From: Winogradskyella bathintestinalis
GTDB taxonomy: Bacteria > Bacteroidota > Bacteroidia > Flavobacteriales > Flavobacteriaceae
Direction: 5' to 3'
Length of the DNA stretch: 64,000 nt
Assembly (NCBI RefSeq): GCF_030407435.1
Contig: NZ_JASDDK010000001.1
Location: forward strand, 1 to 64,000
Part shown: piece by piece, positions 1-9,381 of the stretch
Position numbering within the stretch: the first letter of the stretch is position 1
How the letters are laid out: every line of letters begins with the position of its first letter
Notes under the pieces: model-generated
Database searches by the model: none
Told to the model about the DNA's origin: nothing
Seen by the model: the letters and a program-made list of their open reading frames with translations, nothing else
Made by a program: the position numbers and the translations under genes

Positions 1-208
1 GTGGTGGAGTTACCAATTGTTCAGTAATTGGCACTTCTTCGTCTAATTCATCATCTAAGTTAAGCGAGTCTGCAACAACACCGGTTGGATCATAAGTCTT
101 ATAATTAATTGCCATATAGGTAATACCTAACATTAAGGCAAGACCAACAGCAAAGTACAATGAGCTGTTACGACTAACGTCTGATTTCGGATTCTTTTTA
201 GGTTCCAT
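1..208 (-). CDS. tonB: Energy transducer TonB, N-terminal fragment (cut by left window edge)
   Basis: The minus strand reads from an ATG at 208 to the window edge, giving 69 residues that begin MEPKKNPKSDVSRNSSLYF. This start, one transmembrane segment (about residues 17-34), then an acidic stretch and the beginning of a Pro-rich region (EEVPITEQLVTPP) are the recognisable N-terminus of the Bacteroidota TonB family. TonB spans the inner membrane and transmits proton-motive force from ExbBD to outer-membrane receptors such as SusC-type transporters. The C-terminal TonB domain is outside the window. It sits 65 bp downstream of the VanZ-like gene, on the same strand as gcvH, so it is probably cotranscribed with them. 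The family call is by recall of the conserved N-terminus. Confidence 0.85.
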   Translation of the reverse strand, partial: MEPKKNPKSDVSRNSSLYFAVGLALMLGITYMAINYKTYDPTGVVADSLNLDDELDEEVPITEQLVTPP

Positions 209-273
209 ATTATTAATTTTAATATAACATTGCTAATTTAACTAATTAATTGGAAAAAAAACAAGGCTTTGGG

Positions 274-636
274 TTATTTTAATTTATATCTGTTTAATTG
301 AGTTGCAATTATTGTACCAAAGACAGCTCCAATACCATTTGCAATTAAATCATAAGTATCATAGGTTCTTCTAGGGTTGACAAGATATTGTAACAATTCT
401 AAAATAAACCCCAATAAAATCGCCGAAAAACATGTAATTATAATTAAACGTTTAATTCTAAACGTTTTAACATATGTTACCCATAATAATGCTAACCCGA
501 AATAAGCAACTACATGATAAATCTTATCATCGAACGATGAGCCTAAACTAGGAACACCGCTTAAACTAATTAAACTCGCAATAATTAATGCCAAGGTATA
601 GCCTATAGACACTAACAAAAGCATTTTTTTAACCAC
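274..636 (-). CDS. VanZ-like family membrane protein
   Basis: A 120-residue integral membrane protein with about four predicted transmembrane helices (residues 5-27, 40-57, 64-83, 100-113). The motifs DKIYHVVAYFGLALLW and ELLQYLVNPRRTYDTYDLIANGIG match the VanZ-like fold (PF04892), in which a charged motif follows helix 1 and an E-x-x-Q motif lies in the third helix. The biochemical role of chromosomal VanZ-like proteins in Bacteroidota is not known; VanZ itself gives low-level teicoplanin resistance, but nothing here implies resistance. The start overlaps the end of gcvH by 8 bp, so translation is probably coupled. Confidence 0.8.
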   Translation of the reverse strand: MVKKMLLLVSIGYTLALIIASLISLSGVPSLGSSFDDKIYHVVAYFGLALLWVTYVKTFRIKRLIIITCFSAILLGFILELLQYLVNPRRTYDTYDLIANGIGAVFGTIIATQLNRYKLK

Positions 637-1009
637 TAATAAGTGCTTTATAATCGTCTGCTGATAATAGATTGTCTATTTGTGAAGTGTCTGAAATTTT
701 TAATTTAATCATCCAGCCGTCACCGTAAGGATCTGAATTTACTTTTTCGGGCTCGTCTTCTAGGCCTTCATTAAATTCAATAATTTCACCTGATAATGGT
801 AGAAATAAATCTGAAACTGTTTTTACAGCTTCAACCGTTCCAAAGACCTCTTCAACCTCTAAGGTTTCGTCCAAAGTATCGACTTCTACATAAACGATAT
901 CACCTAATTCACTTTGTGCGAAATCGGTAATACCAATTGTAGCAATATCGCCTTCAATTTTTATCCATTCGTGATCTTTGGTGTATTTTAATTCTGATGG
1001 TGTGTTCAT
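629..1009 (-). CDS. gcvH: Glycine cleavage system H protein
   Basis: A 126-residue lipoyl carrier protein of the glycine cleavage system. It carries the aminomethyl group between the P, T and L proteins through a lipoyl-lysine arm. The lipoylation site is visible as Lys63 in the motif GTVEAVKTVSDL, and the N-terminal HEW and GITDFAQSELGDIVYVE motifs are typical; the length equals the family norm. The genes for P, T and L proteins are not in the window. It lies directly downstream of sprA, with a good flavobacterial promoter in the gap (1037-1067), so it can be transcribed independently. The downstream VanZ-like gene overlaps it. Confidence 0.97.
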   Translation of the reverse strand: MNTPSELKYTKDHEWIKIEGDIATIGITDFAQSELGDIVYVEVDTLDETLEVEEVFGTVEAVKTVSDLFLPLSGEIIEFNEGLEDEPEKVNSDPYGDGWMIKLKISDTSQIDNLLSADDYKALISG

Positions 1010-1036
1010 CTTTTATATGGTATATTGTTAGTTACG

Positions 1037-1067
1037 CAAATGTAATTTTTTAATGGTTTTAATTCAA
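1037..1067 (-). promoter_or_regulatory. Flavobacterial promoter of gcvH
   Basis: On the minus strand, TTG at 1067-1065 and TACATTTG at 1044-1037 are separated by 20 bp. This fits the TTG-N17-22-TAnnTTTG consensus known for Flavobacterium. The predicted start of transcription, near 1030, leaves a leader of about 20 nt before the gcvH ATG at 1009. Confidence 0.65.
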
Positions 1068-1069
1068 GC

Positions 1070-4000
1070 TTAATTCCCAAAATTATATCTCAATGTAAAT
1101 CCTGATCTTATGGATGTTTGTGGAAACGATGTTGAAATTGCAAAATCTGAAAAGCTATAATCAAAATAGAAAATACCAGTTAAATTTTTAGAAAAAGCAT
1201 AATCTGCTGTGTATTTCAACCCCCAAATAGTTTGACCTGCGGTGACCTGATTGTTCTCTAAATCTAAATATCTAATAATAGTTTTATTATCTCGTACGGT
1301 AACATCGGCGCGCATATTTAAATCACTTACAATAATTTGTTTTGGTCCAGCCAATTTAGAACGGATTCTTAAATCCTTGAAGCGGTATCCCAAGCCAAGG
1401 GTATATTCTTTGCCTTGAATTTCGGTCATTAAATTATTATCGAAACTTAAAGACAATGTTCTATCCGTTGCTATTTCTGCCAAAACTTTAATTGAATTTT
1501 TCATTTCAAAGTCTAAGCGCATCAAAGGACTGAACTGTTCTTCCAAATTAATATTGCTATAGAGTGTCTCATTTTTAAAATTACCCGCTTGGTCAATAGC
1601 CTCCGCGTTTTCAGGTTCGTTCGCCCTAAAAGTATAATCTGGCGCAGCATAATCTAAATTGGTACGAAATTGATTAATCGTATAATTAGATCGATAACCG
1701 TGTTGTACAGAGAATCGTCTAAAGGTTCTCTTAAACCATGCTATTTTCATTAACCCAGTATATTTCAAGGTCCAGTTAGGAATAGGAACATCTCTAAATG
1801 CTCTGGTACTAACTTTATCTGGATTGGTGCCTTGGTAAGCCGATAAAAATGCTGGTAATAGAACACGTTGGCTATTTTTTCCGAATCCTAACGGGTAGCC
1901 TTCCGAATCTAAATTGGCTGCATCATTAACGTTGATACCAGCTCTGCTTGCAAGCCTGTTCGCAATAATCAATCTATTCGCTCTAAAATCATTGAAAGTT
2001 GCCGATTGATTTTCATCACTTTTTTTGAATGCCGTTTTAATTAAAGCCGTAGAGATATTAAAGTTTCCGAATGTGTTTGGTGTTAGCGGCACATATTTAA
2101 GATCGTCGTCAACTCTAAAGTTTTCTGTGTAATTTTCTGCGTAAGTTCTATTACCAATTAAATCGATTTTTAAATCGCGCATAGGTTCAACATTAACCGA
2201 ATAATCTAAAGACGTATTTTCCACCTCAGTATATTGTTGACTAAACTCCTGAAAATTTGTTAACCAACCGTTTCTCGCTGCTAAGTTTCTAATATCTCTT
2301 TGTCCACCAAATGTATAACCAACAGTAGGTTTTAATGTTCCTATAAAACCAGGTGTAGGCAAATAACCAGGAAGAAAAGTACCATTGTTTTCGCTATAAC
2401 CCAACTGAACACGCTTTACCATAGTAACAATATCTAATACTGTATTGTAAGCTTTTTGGCCTGTACTTAACTTGTTAGGATCTTCAGCGTTGTCATCTTT
2501 ATTATCCGTTAGTGCTGCCGAGCGTCTTGTAGCACCAGTAGTTCTGCCACGACCTCTAGTGTTCTGTTTTCCCTTTTTAACTAACCCTAATGTTTTATAT
2601 AAGGTTTCCATATTAAGGGTAGAATTGATATTATGAGTGTTTGAATTTTGAATAGAATTACCTAAATTATAAGTGGCACCATCAATAATTAAATCTTCAT
2701 ATAAATCTGATCCCTTTTGCCATTGAAAAGCACCGCTATAAGCATAAGTAGTTTTTAAGAAACTTAATACCGGAATTTTATATAAAGGCAACTCATAATT
2801 AACCTGTATCTGCTGCGTTTGAAAATTTGGATCACCAAAATCAAAAAATCCATCCCAAACATTGAGCTCCGGATCTTGACGTCCGCCAATACGATCGTCT
2901 ATAAAATAATTACGAACAATATTGGTGTTCGCAGCTGTAAAGTTTAGACTCAACGCATCCGTAATATTATAATTGATGGCGTATTGAAAATCAAAAGTAT
3001 AATTCCTTCTAAATAATTCTTCAATACCAATATTGCCACCGCCTAATTCAACTTCTCTAAATTTCTGTTTACTAAACTGTCTATTAATATCAGTATTCAC
3101 AGAAAAACTCGATGGCAATAAATTAACATTAAAATCTTTTAAAATTTTCCAATATCTCCCGGTAAATAGTGAATCATTCTTTTTAAAAGGCTCAAGTTTT
3201 ACAGGCTCGAAAGCATAATTATAATTAGCGCCTACCCTTACAGTTTGGTCTAAAGCATTTTCTATTTCAAAATCACGATGCTCTACTTTATTATAAGAAT
3301 AATTGAATGTTAAATTTTCAACATCATACACCTGTTTTTTAGCATCTCCTACCTTTTGCTTTCTTACACCAATAAAATTAATGCTTTGACGCTTGGTGTA
3401 ATCTTCCGATTGCTCTCTAATCCGATCTTCTTCTTCATTAGAACTAGCCGCATCAATTCGCGACTCTAAGGTAAGGTCGTTATAAAACTGATCGAATTTA
3501 GGTGTGATTAATTCTTCACTTTGCGCATAATTAAACGGAATTTGAACACCCCATTTTTTAGGTAATAGTTGGCCCAACTGTATATTAGTCACAACATCGT
3601 ATTGTTGTACATCTTCTAAACTTCTTTCATTTGGGCCTTGGTCTAAGCTACCAAATCCGATGGTGCTTCGTCTACCTGTAGCGCTAATATCTGCAAAATC
3701 TGCAATTTGACTATCCATACTTACTACGGCTGCCCAACCTCCTTCGTTTTCCATATCGGACATCCGTAATTCATTGAACCAAACTTCGCCACAAACATCT
3801 TGTTGCGTAATCGCGAGGTTGCTATTTTTTACACCCATCATTAAAACCCGAATATCACCAAAATTAGGATTTCCTTTTATGGCAATTCTTTGTTGTCCGG
3901 TATTTGATGCCACATCATCATAAGGAATTTCATCAGGATTATTAAATCCAGCTTCATTAAGCACCCCGTTCACTACGTTATAGAACATTGGGTTTTCATC

Positions 4001-7000
4001 ACTTAAAGTACCGGCAGAAATTCCTAAAGCCTTAATCTTTTGCAAGAATTCCAAAGGTATATTTATTTCATTCTGTTCTGGCCAAACTTGTTCTGCACTA
4101 GCACCCACAGTTGTATTATCTGATGGTAATAATGGAACTTCTATTTGATAATAATTCTGGGTAAAGTCATTACCCATTCTAATAAACCCAACCAATTCTC
4201 CATCTCCTAATTGAGCACCATCTTGTGGTTCGGCATGAATAAACATACGTAGTTTTTTATACTGACGCATATCCACATTGATATTTTTAAATACTCCACG
4301 AGAATCTGTCGCTTCTAACTCACAAGCTTGTATAACTAACGATTGCTCATTCTGTCTTATGATACTATTATTATTATTCAGCTCCTCTTGTTCAACACCT
4401 GGTGGTGTTTTATAACCTGCATTTTCTTGCACATTTACAACGCCTACATTAAATTCTGCATTTGCGCTATTGTTAGTATCATCATTATCTAAATCTAACG
4501 TGTATCGTCTCCAATCGCTACGTACTAAATCTAACGTAGCAAAACGAAGAACCGTTTTCTCTGTAAAATCAGAAACATATAGACGGGCAAAACGCACAGA
4601 ACGGATGTCTGAAATTCCTCCAATAGCTTCACGTATATCACTTTCTGCAACAGGAATTCTAAACTGATACCATTTAACATCATTTCTCACCTCACCATTT
4701 GGTAACGTAACTGAAAGCGGATCGTTTGGTCCCCCACGAACATCATTTATATAAGGATTGTTCGGATCTGCCAAACTCGCTGGTGTAATATCTAATTGGT
4801 ACTCATAATAACTATCAATAGTATTCATGGTATTATCTCTATTGATATCTTCCACGTCTGGTAGCGTGGTAGAACCTCTATTGGTATCCGTAAAAGTGTC
4901 TGGTGTATTACCTTCTAAGCCATTATACTTTTTATAACGTTCAAAAATATCACCATCTGTATTTAAATAATAAGCGTAATTATCGTTTGCGGGATCTTCC
5001 AAGTTTGAAAAATTCGCATAAAGTGCGGTCAAATCCGGATTGTCTTCTATTATGGGAGTTTCATCACTGTCATCATATCCGTCAAGACCAACATCTTGAT
5101 TTGCTCTTTCCGATCCCGAAGTAGCAAACGTATAAATCAGAGATTGATTTTGTGGCACTACACTTCCGAATAATGTAGGGGTTAATGTGGATATAATACC
5201 ATTGTCTGGCAACCCGTTTTCATATTGTTTTTTACCATCTTTTAGAACATCTTCAGAAATATTACCTAGATTAATCGATAATTTTCCACCTGTATTACTC
5301 GGGTTATCTAAAAACGGATCTTGAATCCAAAATTCTATATATTCTACGTTGGCTTGCTCAAAATCAGTCGATGTAATTTGTCTCGTGATTCCGGCCCAAG
5401 TTCTATTTGGATCTAAATCATCGCCGTTGACAGCCTCAGGATCAAAATTATAAGGGCCACGTTCTGTTGGGTAATACGCCAAATCTAAGGTGTTAATAAC
5501 TGCTGTTTGACCTTGTACGATATCTTGATTAAAAATTTCATCAATAAAAATACGACGTGTATACAAATCAGAAATATCGTCGTCACTAATACCATCAGGG
5601 CGTTGATTACTATAGAAAATTGGATCTATAGTATACCAGTTAAGAAGTGCTCTACCAAATCCATTTTCTATTCCTGGATCATCGTTCCCAGATTTAATTT
5701 CCGGAAGTTCTTTAGGTCTACTAGAGAGTGACCAAGATAAAGGACTTAATAAATCAATAGCTCCTTGTGTGCCTTCAAAATCGTCAATATAGGCAGTAGC
5801 TTCACCATTAAAATCTGCTCCACTTGAAGCACCTGGCAATAAATAAGCAAACTCACCTCGTAATGATAGATTAGAAGGAACATCCGTATCTATGTTTGGT
5901 AATTTATTTACCAATCGTGTTAAAAATGGCACTTCCGTTGAGTAATTACCATTAAAACCAAAAATAGTATTATTTATAGGCTCTGAATTAAAATTTGCTT
6001 TTTGGGTAATTGGGCGCTCATTAAGATTTAATAAGGTTCCTCCAATTACAAAATTTTCATTGAATTGATGCTCTACATTAATTCCTGTGAACCGTTTAGT
6101 TTGCTGACCAAAAACCGCATTATTTTCGACAGATACATTAATCGGAGTATTTGAAGCTTTTAGAGCTTCATCTAAAATCTCTACACGACCCAGTTGGTAA
6201 TTTACGGTATAATCTACCCCTTCTACAAGTTGGCGCCCACCAGCAGTAACAACAACAGAACCTCGAGGCACATTAAATGCTCCTATTGGAATGCCACCGT
6301 CTCCTCCACTACTTTTATAACGGCCCTTTATTTGGAATTTATTTTTTTCAACTTCATCTAAAGCTTCAGTTTTGGTAGATTTATAGAGTAAATCGTAAAC
6401 GTATTTCTTTTGATTTTCGTTATAATTTGTTTGAGTATCTGAAATATCTTCATAATCTGAAGCATTATCATTTGGATTGCCATCATCATCTAAAACATCG
6501 AATAAATAACGTCCAAAAGGTTCTACGGTAGTAAAAATTATTTTTCCGTTTTGACTTATTACGGTTTGTCCTTCCACATAATCAAAGAAACCGTCACCAC
6601 GTTCTTGCGGATCGTTATTATAATTAAGTCGGTCTAAATGAAAAAGCCTAATTAAAGGGGTTTCTTGTATTGCAGTATCATCTTCTGCACTATTAGGGGT
6701 GTTATTGTCGAACGGAGGGAATGTCGTATTCTCCACCGGATTAATATAATTTAAAGGGGAAGCTTCGGTATAAAAGATGTTTAATTTAAAATCTTCTCGA
6801 CTGAGTTGAAATGCTCCCGTGTCGTAAATGTTTTTCATCATTAAATCCCAAATTGGCTGATCTACCGAAGTCACTGAACTCTTTAGCATTTTAAGAATTA
6901 AACTTTGGTTATTTACAATCTGATTTCCTGTGCTGATATTTTCATCAACTACAGTGGCATCAACACCATCATTTGCAAATTCACCGACCTGGAAGACTTG

Positions 7001-8419
7001 TCCACCAATAGTATATTGAAATGCTACTGCTAAAACCTCATCATTTTGTAATCGTTGATTTAATGAGATATAACCTAAATCTGAGTTTAAAACATATTCT
7101 TGGCCTTCACGTAATTTTCTTGCAGACTCCAGTTTTCCGTAGTCAAAACCCTCATTGACGTTAACCGTATTAACTCCATTTTCAACATTTGTGATATCTC
7201 TAACGGCTTCCGTTAAAAATGAACCAGCGCCACCGATATTTGTTGGGTCAAATTCGTTATTTTTATTGCTAGGTCTTGCCCCTGGATTATTTATAAAGTT
7301 GGGGGGAAATGCAGTAAGTCCAATATTTTCGGGTGTGGATTCCCCTAAATCTTGAAATGCCACAATATTTCTAACATTCTCAGTTTGGTTAGTTCTGTTT
7401 GTTACCCAAACTTCAGCTCTTGTAATTTGAAGTCCTTGGTTGTTTATCCAAGGATACTGTTTCAAGGCGTTGTTATAAGTTTCCCTAAAATATTGTGCTA
7501 AGAAAAAGTGTCTGTTCTCATCATAGTCTCTTGCAAAAAACTCAAATTCTTCAACGGTTCCTCCACCTTCTGCAACTACCGATTTTGATTGAGATTGTTG
7601 CTCTGAAAAGACTGCCGTTACTCTAGTTTTACCAAATTGCAATTCTGTTTTTACTCCAAAAAGACTTTGTGCACCCGTTATTAAAGAACTATTTAATGGC
7701 ATATTAACATTACCAACTTCGATCTTTCTAATAATATCGTCTTCAGTTGGTGTATATTCTAATTTTACAACTTGTTGAAAATCGAATGTGGCTTCTGTAT
7801 CATAATTTGCTGTGACTTGAAGCCGGGTACCTACTTTACCCAATAAACTTAAGCTTATGCGTTGGTCAAAATCAAATGTGAAGTTTGTTCTGTTTCTTGG
7901 TGAAAAAGCCGGATTATCTTGTTTTGTAAACAACACCCCTAGATCAACCTCAACGGAACCTTGTGGTATAACATTTATGGTATTTCCGCCAAATATGGTT
8001 TCAAACAACCCTGAATTCACATAAAACTCAGGTAATAAATTTTTCTGATCTTCTTCCGAACCTTCTTTTTGTCCAGCTTTAGCATCAGCCATTTTCTTGT
8101 AATAGTCTTTCAATTTTTCTTGAAGCACTAATTTTTGAAATTCATCTGGCGTAAGAATTAATGGATAATTAATATTGAAATCTCCAATTTTTTCGGAATA
8201 GATATATCGATCTAAAACAGGATCGTAGGTATATTTAGAAACTATACTATTTGGGTTAGGCATGTTAAGCTTACCAAAAGCAAAAGTTGTTTTAGTTGAG
8301 TCTTGTTCTGTTTCGGTTTCTTGAGCTAAAACTGAATTACTTATTAGCATTAAAAAAGCTAATATGAAATAAAATTTATAGGAATAGAATTGGCTATGTA
8401 GAGTTGTATTCAATTGCAT
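1070..8419 (-). CDS. sprA: SprA, outer-membrane translocon of the type IX secretion system
   Basis: A 2449-residue protein with a signal peptide ending near residue 32 (ILAFLMLISNSVLAQ). Length, the start motif and many aromatic, alternating beta-strand segments through to the terminal Phe-Gly-Asn match the SprA/Sov family. In Flavobacterium johnsoniae SprA forms a giant single-chain beta-barrel that exports proteins carrying type IX signals, including gliding adhesins and secreted polysaccharidases. This protein is therefore the probable export route for C-terminally tagged enzymes of the organism. The ATG overlaps the ruvA stop codon (TAATG), giving translational coupling. The order ruvA-sprA-gcvH is, from memory, conserved in the family. 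No frameshift is visible across 7.3 kb. Confidence 0.97.
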   Translation of the reverse strand: MQLNTTLHSQFYSYKFYFILAFLMLISNSVLAQETETEQDSTKTTFAFGKLNMPNPNSIVSKYTYDPVLDRYIYSEKIGDFNINYPLILTPDEFQKLVLQEKLKDYYKKMADAKAGQKEGSEEDQKNLLPEFYVNSGLFETIFGGNTINVIPQGSVEVDLGVLFTKQDNPAFSPRNRTNFTFDFDQRISLSLLGKVGTRLQVTANYDTEATFDFQQVVKLEYTPTEDDIIRKIEVGNVNMPLNSSLITGAQSLFGVKTELQFGKTRVTAVFSEQQSQSKSVVAEGGGTVEEFEFFARDYDENRHFFLAQYFRETYNNALKQYPWINNQGLQITRAEVWVTNRTNQTENVRNIVAFQDLGESTPENIGLTAFPPNFINNPGARPSNKNNEFDPTNIGGAGSFLTEAVRDITNVENGVNTVNVNEGFDYGKLESARKLREGQEYVLNSDLGYISLNQRLQNDEVLAVAFQYTIGGQVFQVGEFANDGVDATVVDENISTGNQIVNNQSLILKMLKSSVTSVDQPIWDLMMKNIYDTGAFQLSREDFKLNIFYTEASPLNYINPVENTTFPPFDNNTPNSAEDDTAIQETPLIRLFHLDRLNYNNDPQERGDGFFDYVEGQTVISQNGKIIFTTVEPFGRYLFDVLDDDGNPNDNASDYEDISDTQTNYNENQKKYVYDLLYKSTKTEALDEVEKNKFQIKGRYKSSGGDGGIPIGAFNVPRGSVVVTAGGRQLVEGVDYTVNYQLGRVEILDEALKASNTPINVSVENNAVFGQQTKRFTGINVEHQFNENFVIGGTLLNLNERPITQKANFNSEPINNTIFGFNGNYSTEVPFLTRLVNKLPNIDTDVPSNLSLRGEFAYLLPGASSGADFNGEATAYIDDFEGTQGAIDLLSPLSWSLSSRPKELPEIKSGNDDPGIENGFGRALLNWYTIDPIFYSNQRPDGISDDDISDLYTRRIFIDEIFNQDIVQGQTAVINTLDLAYYPTERGPYNFDPEAVNGDDLDPNRTWAGITRQITSTDFEQANVEYIEFWIQDPFLDNPSNTGGKLSINLGNISEDVLKDGKKQYENGLPDNGIISTLTPTLFGSVVPQNQSLIYTFATSGSERANQDVGLDGYDDSDETPIIEDNPDLTALYANFSNLEDPANDNYAYYLNTDGDIFERYKKYNGLEGNTPDTFTDTNRGSTTLPDVEDINRDNTMNTIDSYYEYQLDITPASLADPNNPYINDVRGGPNDPLSVTLPNGEVRNDVKWYQFRIPVAESDIREAIGGISDIRSVRFARLYVSDFTEKTVLRFATLDLVRSDWRRYTLDLDNDDTNNSANAEFNVGVVNVQENAGYKTPPGVEQEELNNNNSIIRQNEQSLVIQACELEATDSRGVFKNINVDMRQYKKLRMFIHAEPQDGAQLGDGELVGFIRMGNDFTQNYYQIEVPLLPSDNTTVGASAEQVWPEQNEINIPLEFLQKIKALGISAGTLSDENPMFYNVVNGVLNEAGFNNPDEIPYDDVASNTGQQRIAIKGNPNFGDIRVLMMGVKNSNLAITQQDVCGEVWFNELRMSDMENEGGWAAVVSMDSQIADFADISATGRRSTIGFGSLDQGPNERSLEDVQQYDVVTNIQLGQLLPKKWGVQIPFNYAQSEELITPKFDQFYNDLTLESRIDAASSNEEEDRIREQSEDYTKRQSINFIGVRKQKVGDAKKQVYDVENLTFNYSYNKVEHRDFEIENALDQTVRVGANYNYAFEPVKLEPFKKNDSLFTGRYWKILKDFNVNLLPSSFSVNTDINRQFSKQKFREVELGGGNIGIEELFRRNYTFDFQYAINYNITDALSLNFTAANTNIVRNYFIDDRIGGRQDPELNVWDGFFDFGDPNFQTQQIQVNYELPLYKIPVLSFLKTTYAYSGAFQWQKGSDLYEDLIIDGATYNLGNSIQNSNTHNINSTLNMETLYKTLGLVKKGKQNTRGRGRTTGATRRSAALTDNKDDNAEDPNKLSTGQKAYNTVLDIVTMVKRVQLGYSENNGTFLPGYLPTPGFIGTLKPTVGYTFGGQRDIRNLAARNGWLTNFQEFSQQYTEVENTSLDYSVNVEPMRDLKIDLIGNRTYAENYTENFRVDDDLKYVPLTPNTFGNFNISTALIKTAFKKSDENQSATFNDFRANRLIIANRLASRAGINVNDAANLDSEGYPLGFGKNSQRVLLPAFLSAYQGTNPDKVSTRAFRDVPIPNWTLKYTGLMKIAWFKRTFRRFSVQHGYRSNYTINQFRTNLDYAAPDYTFRANEPENAEAIDQAGNFKNETLYSNINLEEQFSPLMRLDFEMKNSIKVLAEIATDRTLSLSFDNNLMTEIQGKEYTLGLGYRFKDLRIRSKLAGPKQIIVSDLNMRADVTVRDNKTIIRYLDLENNQVTAGQTIWGLKYTADYAFSKNLTGIFYFDYSFSDFAISTSFPQTSIRSGFTLRYNFGN

Positions 8420-9000
8420 TATAAGTTTTTTAGAGCTTCTTTAATTATTTGCTCTACTTGGGCTTCTGGTTGGGCTTTTAAAATTCTATCAACTACTTTT
8501 TCGGATTGTTTTTTATTAAATCCTAATACATCTAAAGCAGATAACGCTTCATTTTTATGGGTATTGTTTGGTATTAAAGAAAGTTCGTCAATGCCATATA
8601 CTTTTAACACTTTATCCTTTAAATCTATAATGACCCGTTGTGCCGTTTTTGCTCCAATTCCCTTTACACTTTGAATTAAGGAGACATCTTCGCCTGCGAT
8701 GCCTTCCTTTACTTGGTCTGGAGTTAATGATGATAACATGGTACGTGCAATATTAGCCCCGATACCACTAACTGAAATTAATAGCTTAAAGATTTCACGT
8801 TCAATCTTGGAAGAAAAGCCATAAAGACTCTGAGAATCTTCACGTACTTGGAGATATGTGTAAAGTTTTAAATGTTCTTTATCGGGAATATGAGAAAAAG
8901 TATGCAATGAGATATTAATAAAATAGCCGATACCATTGCAATCAATAACAACGTCCGTCGGATTTTTTTCAACAAGTTTGCCTTCTATATGTGTAATCAT
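8419..9000 (-). CDS. ruvA: Holliday junction branch migration protein RuvA
   Basis: A 193-residue protein that binds four-way junctions as a tetramer and loads the RuvB motor. It begins MITHIEGKLVEKNPTDVVID (OB-fold domain I, about residues 1-62), followed by two helix-hairpin-helix motifs (LISVSGIGANIARTML and IQSVKGIGAKTAQRVI, about 70-130), then a flexible linker and the C-terminal RuvB-binding domain III (about 145-193). Family length is 190-205. The ruvB gene lies 12 kb away at 21336-22358. The stop codon overlaps the sprA start. A match to the -7 promoter element, TACATTTG at 9031-9024, lies 23 bp before the ATG but has no clear -33 partner. Confidence 0.97.
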   Translation of the reverse strand: MITHIEGKLVEKNPTDVVIDCNGIGYFINISLHTFSHIPDKEHLKLYTYLQVREDSQSLYGFSSKIEREIFKLLISVSGIGANIARTMLSSLTPDQVKEGIAGEDVSLIQSVKGIGAKTAQRVIIDLKDKVLKVYGIDELSLIPNNTHKNEALSALDVLGFNKKQSEKVVDRILKAQPEAQVEQIIKEALKNL

Positions 9001-9381
9001 TTTATAAAGAAAAGTTAAAAATCCAAATGTAGTAAAATTATTTTCATTAACGACCTTAGTTGATTGGTATGAAAATTAATAACATAATTCTACATATTAC
9101 GTCACGATTTTCTCGGGTTTATAAGCATTCTTCATGTGTTCTATAAAAGTCTTCCAATACTATTGGGATCACTAATTAGCATTACTCATTTCGTTAAAAA
9201 AAAGTTAACATGGATTTATCGACTAAGAACTTTTATAAGCTTGGCACAAAAAAACAATGAGATCCTGAGAACGCTTCTTTATTGATTTTATTTACTTAAA
9301 TTCCGAGGTTTTAATTCAGATATAACACTACTATAGAGACTGAATACTAATTTAAAAAACTCAAACTTTCTAAATTAATAA
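9001..9381. other. Intergenic region between ruvA and maeB
   Basis: A stretch of 381 bp upstream of ruvA and downstream of maeB, both on the minus strand. Apart from a -7-like element for ruvA (TACATTTG, 9031-9024 on the minus strand) I see no credible gene, no strong terminator hairpin for maeB and no repeat. Short ORFs in it are under 35 codons and show no signal peptide or motif. Confidence 0.5.

Noticed and set aside
3033..7355. Several plus-strand ORFs of 60-75 codons within sprA
   Set aside because: All lie antisense to a long, clearly coding gene, have no family motif, and have composition that follows the codon phase of sprA.
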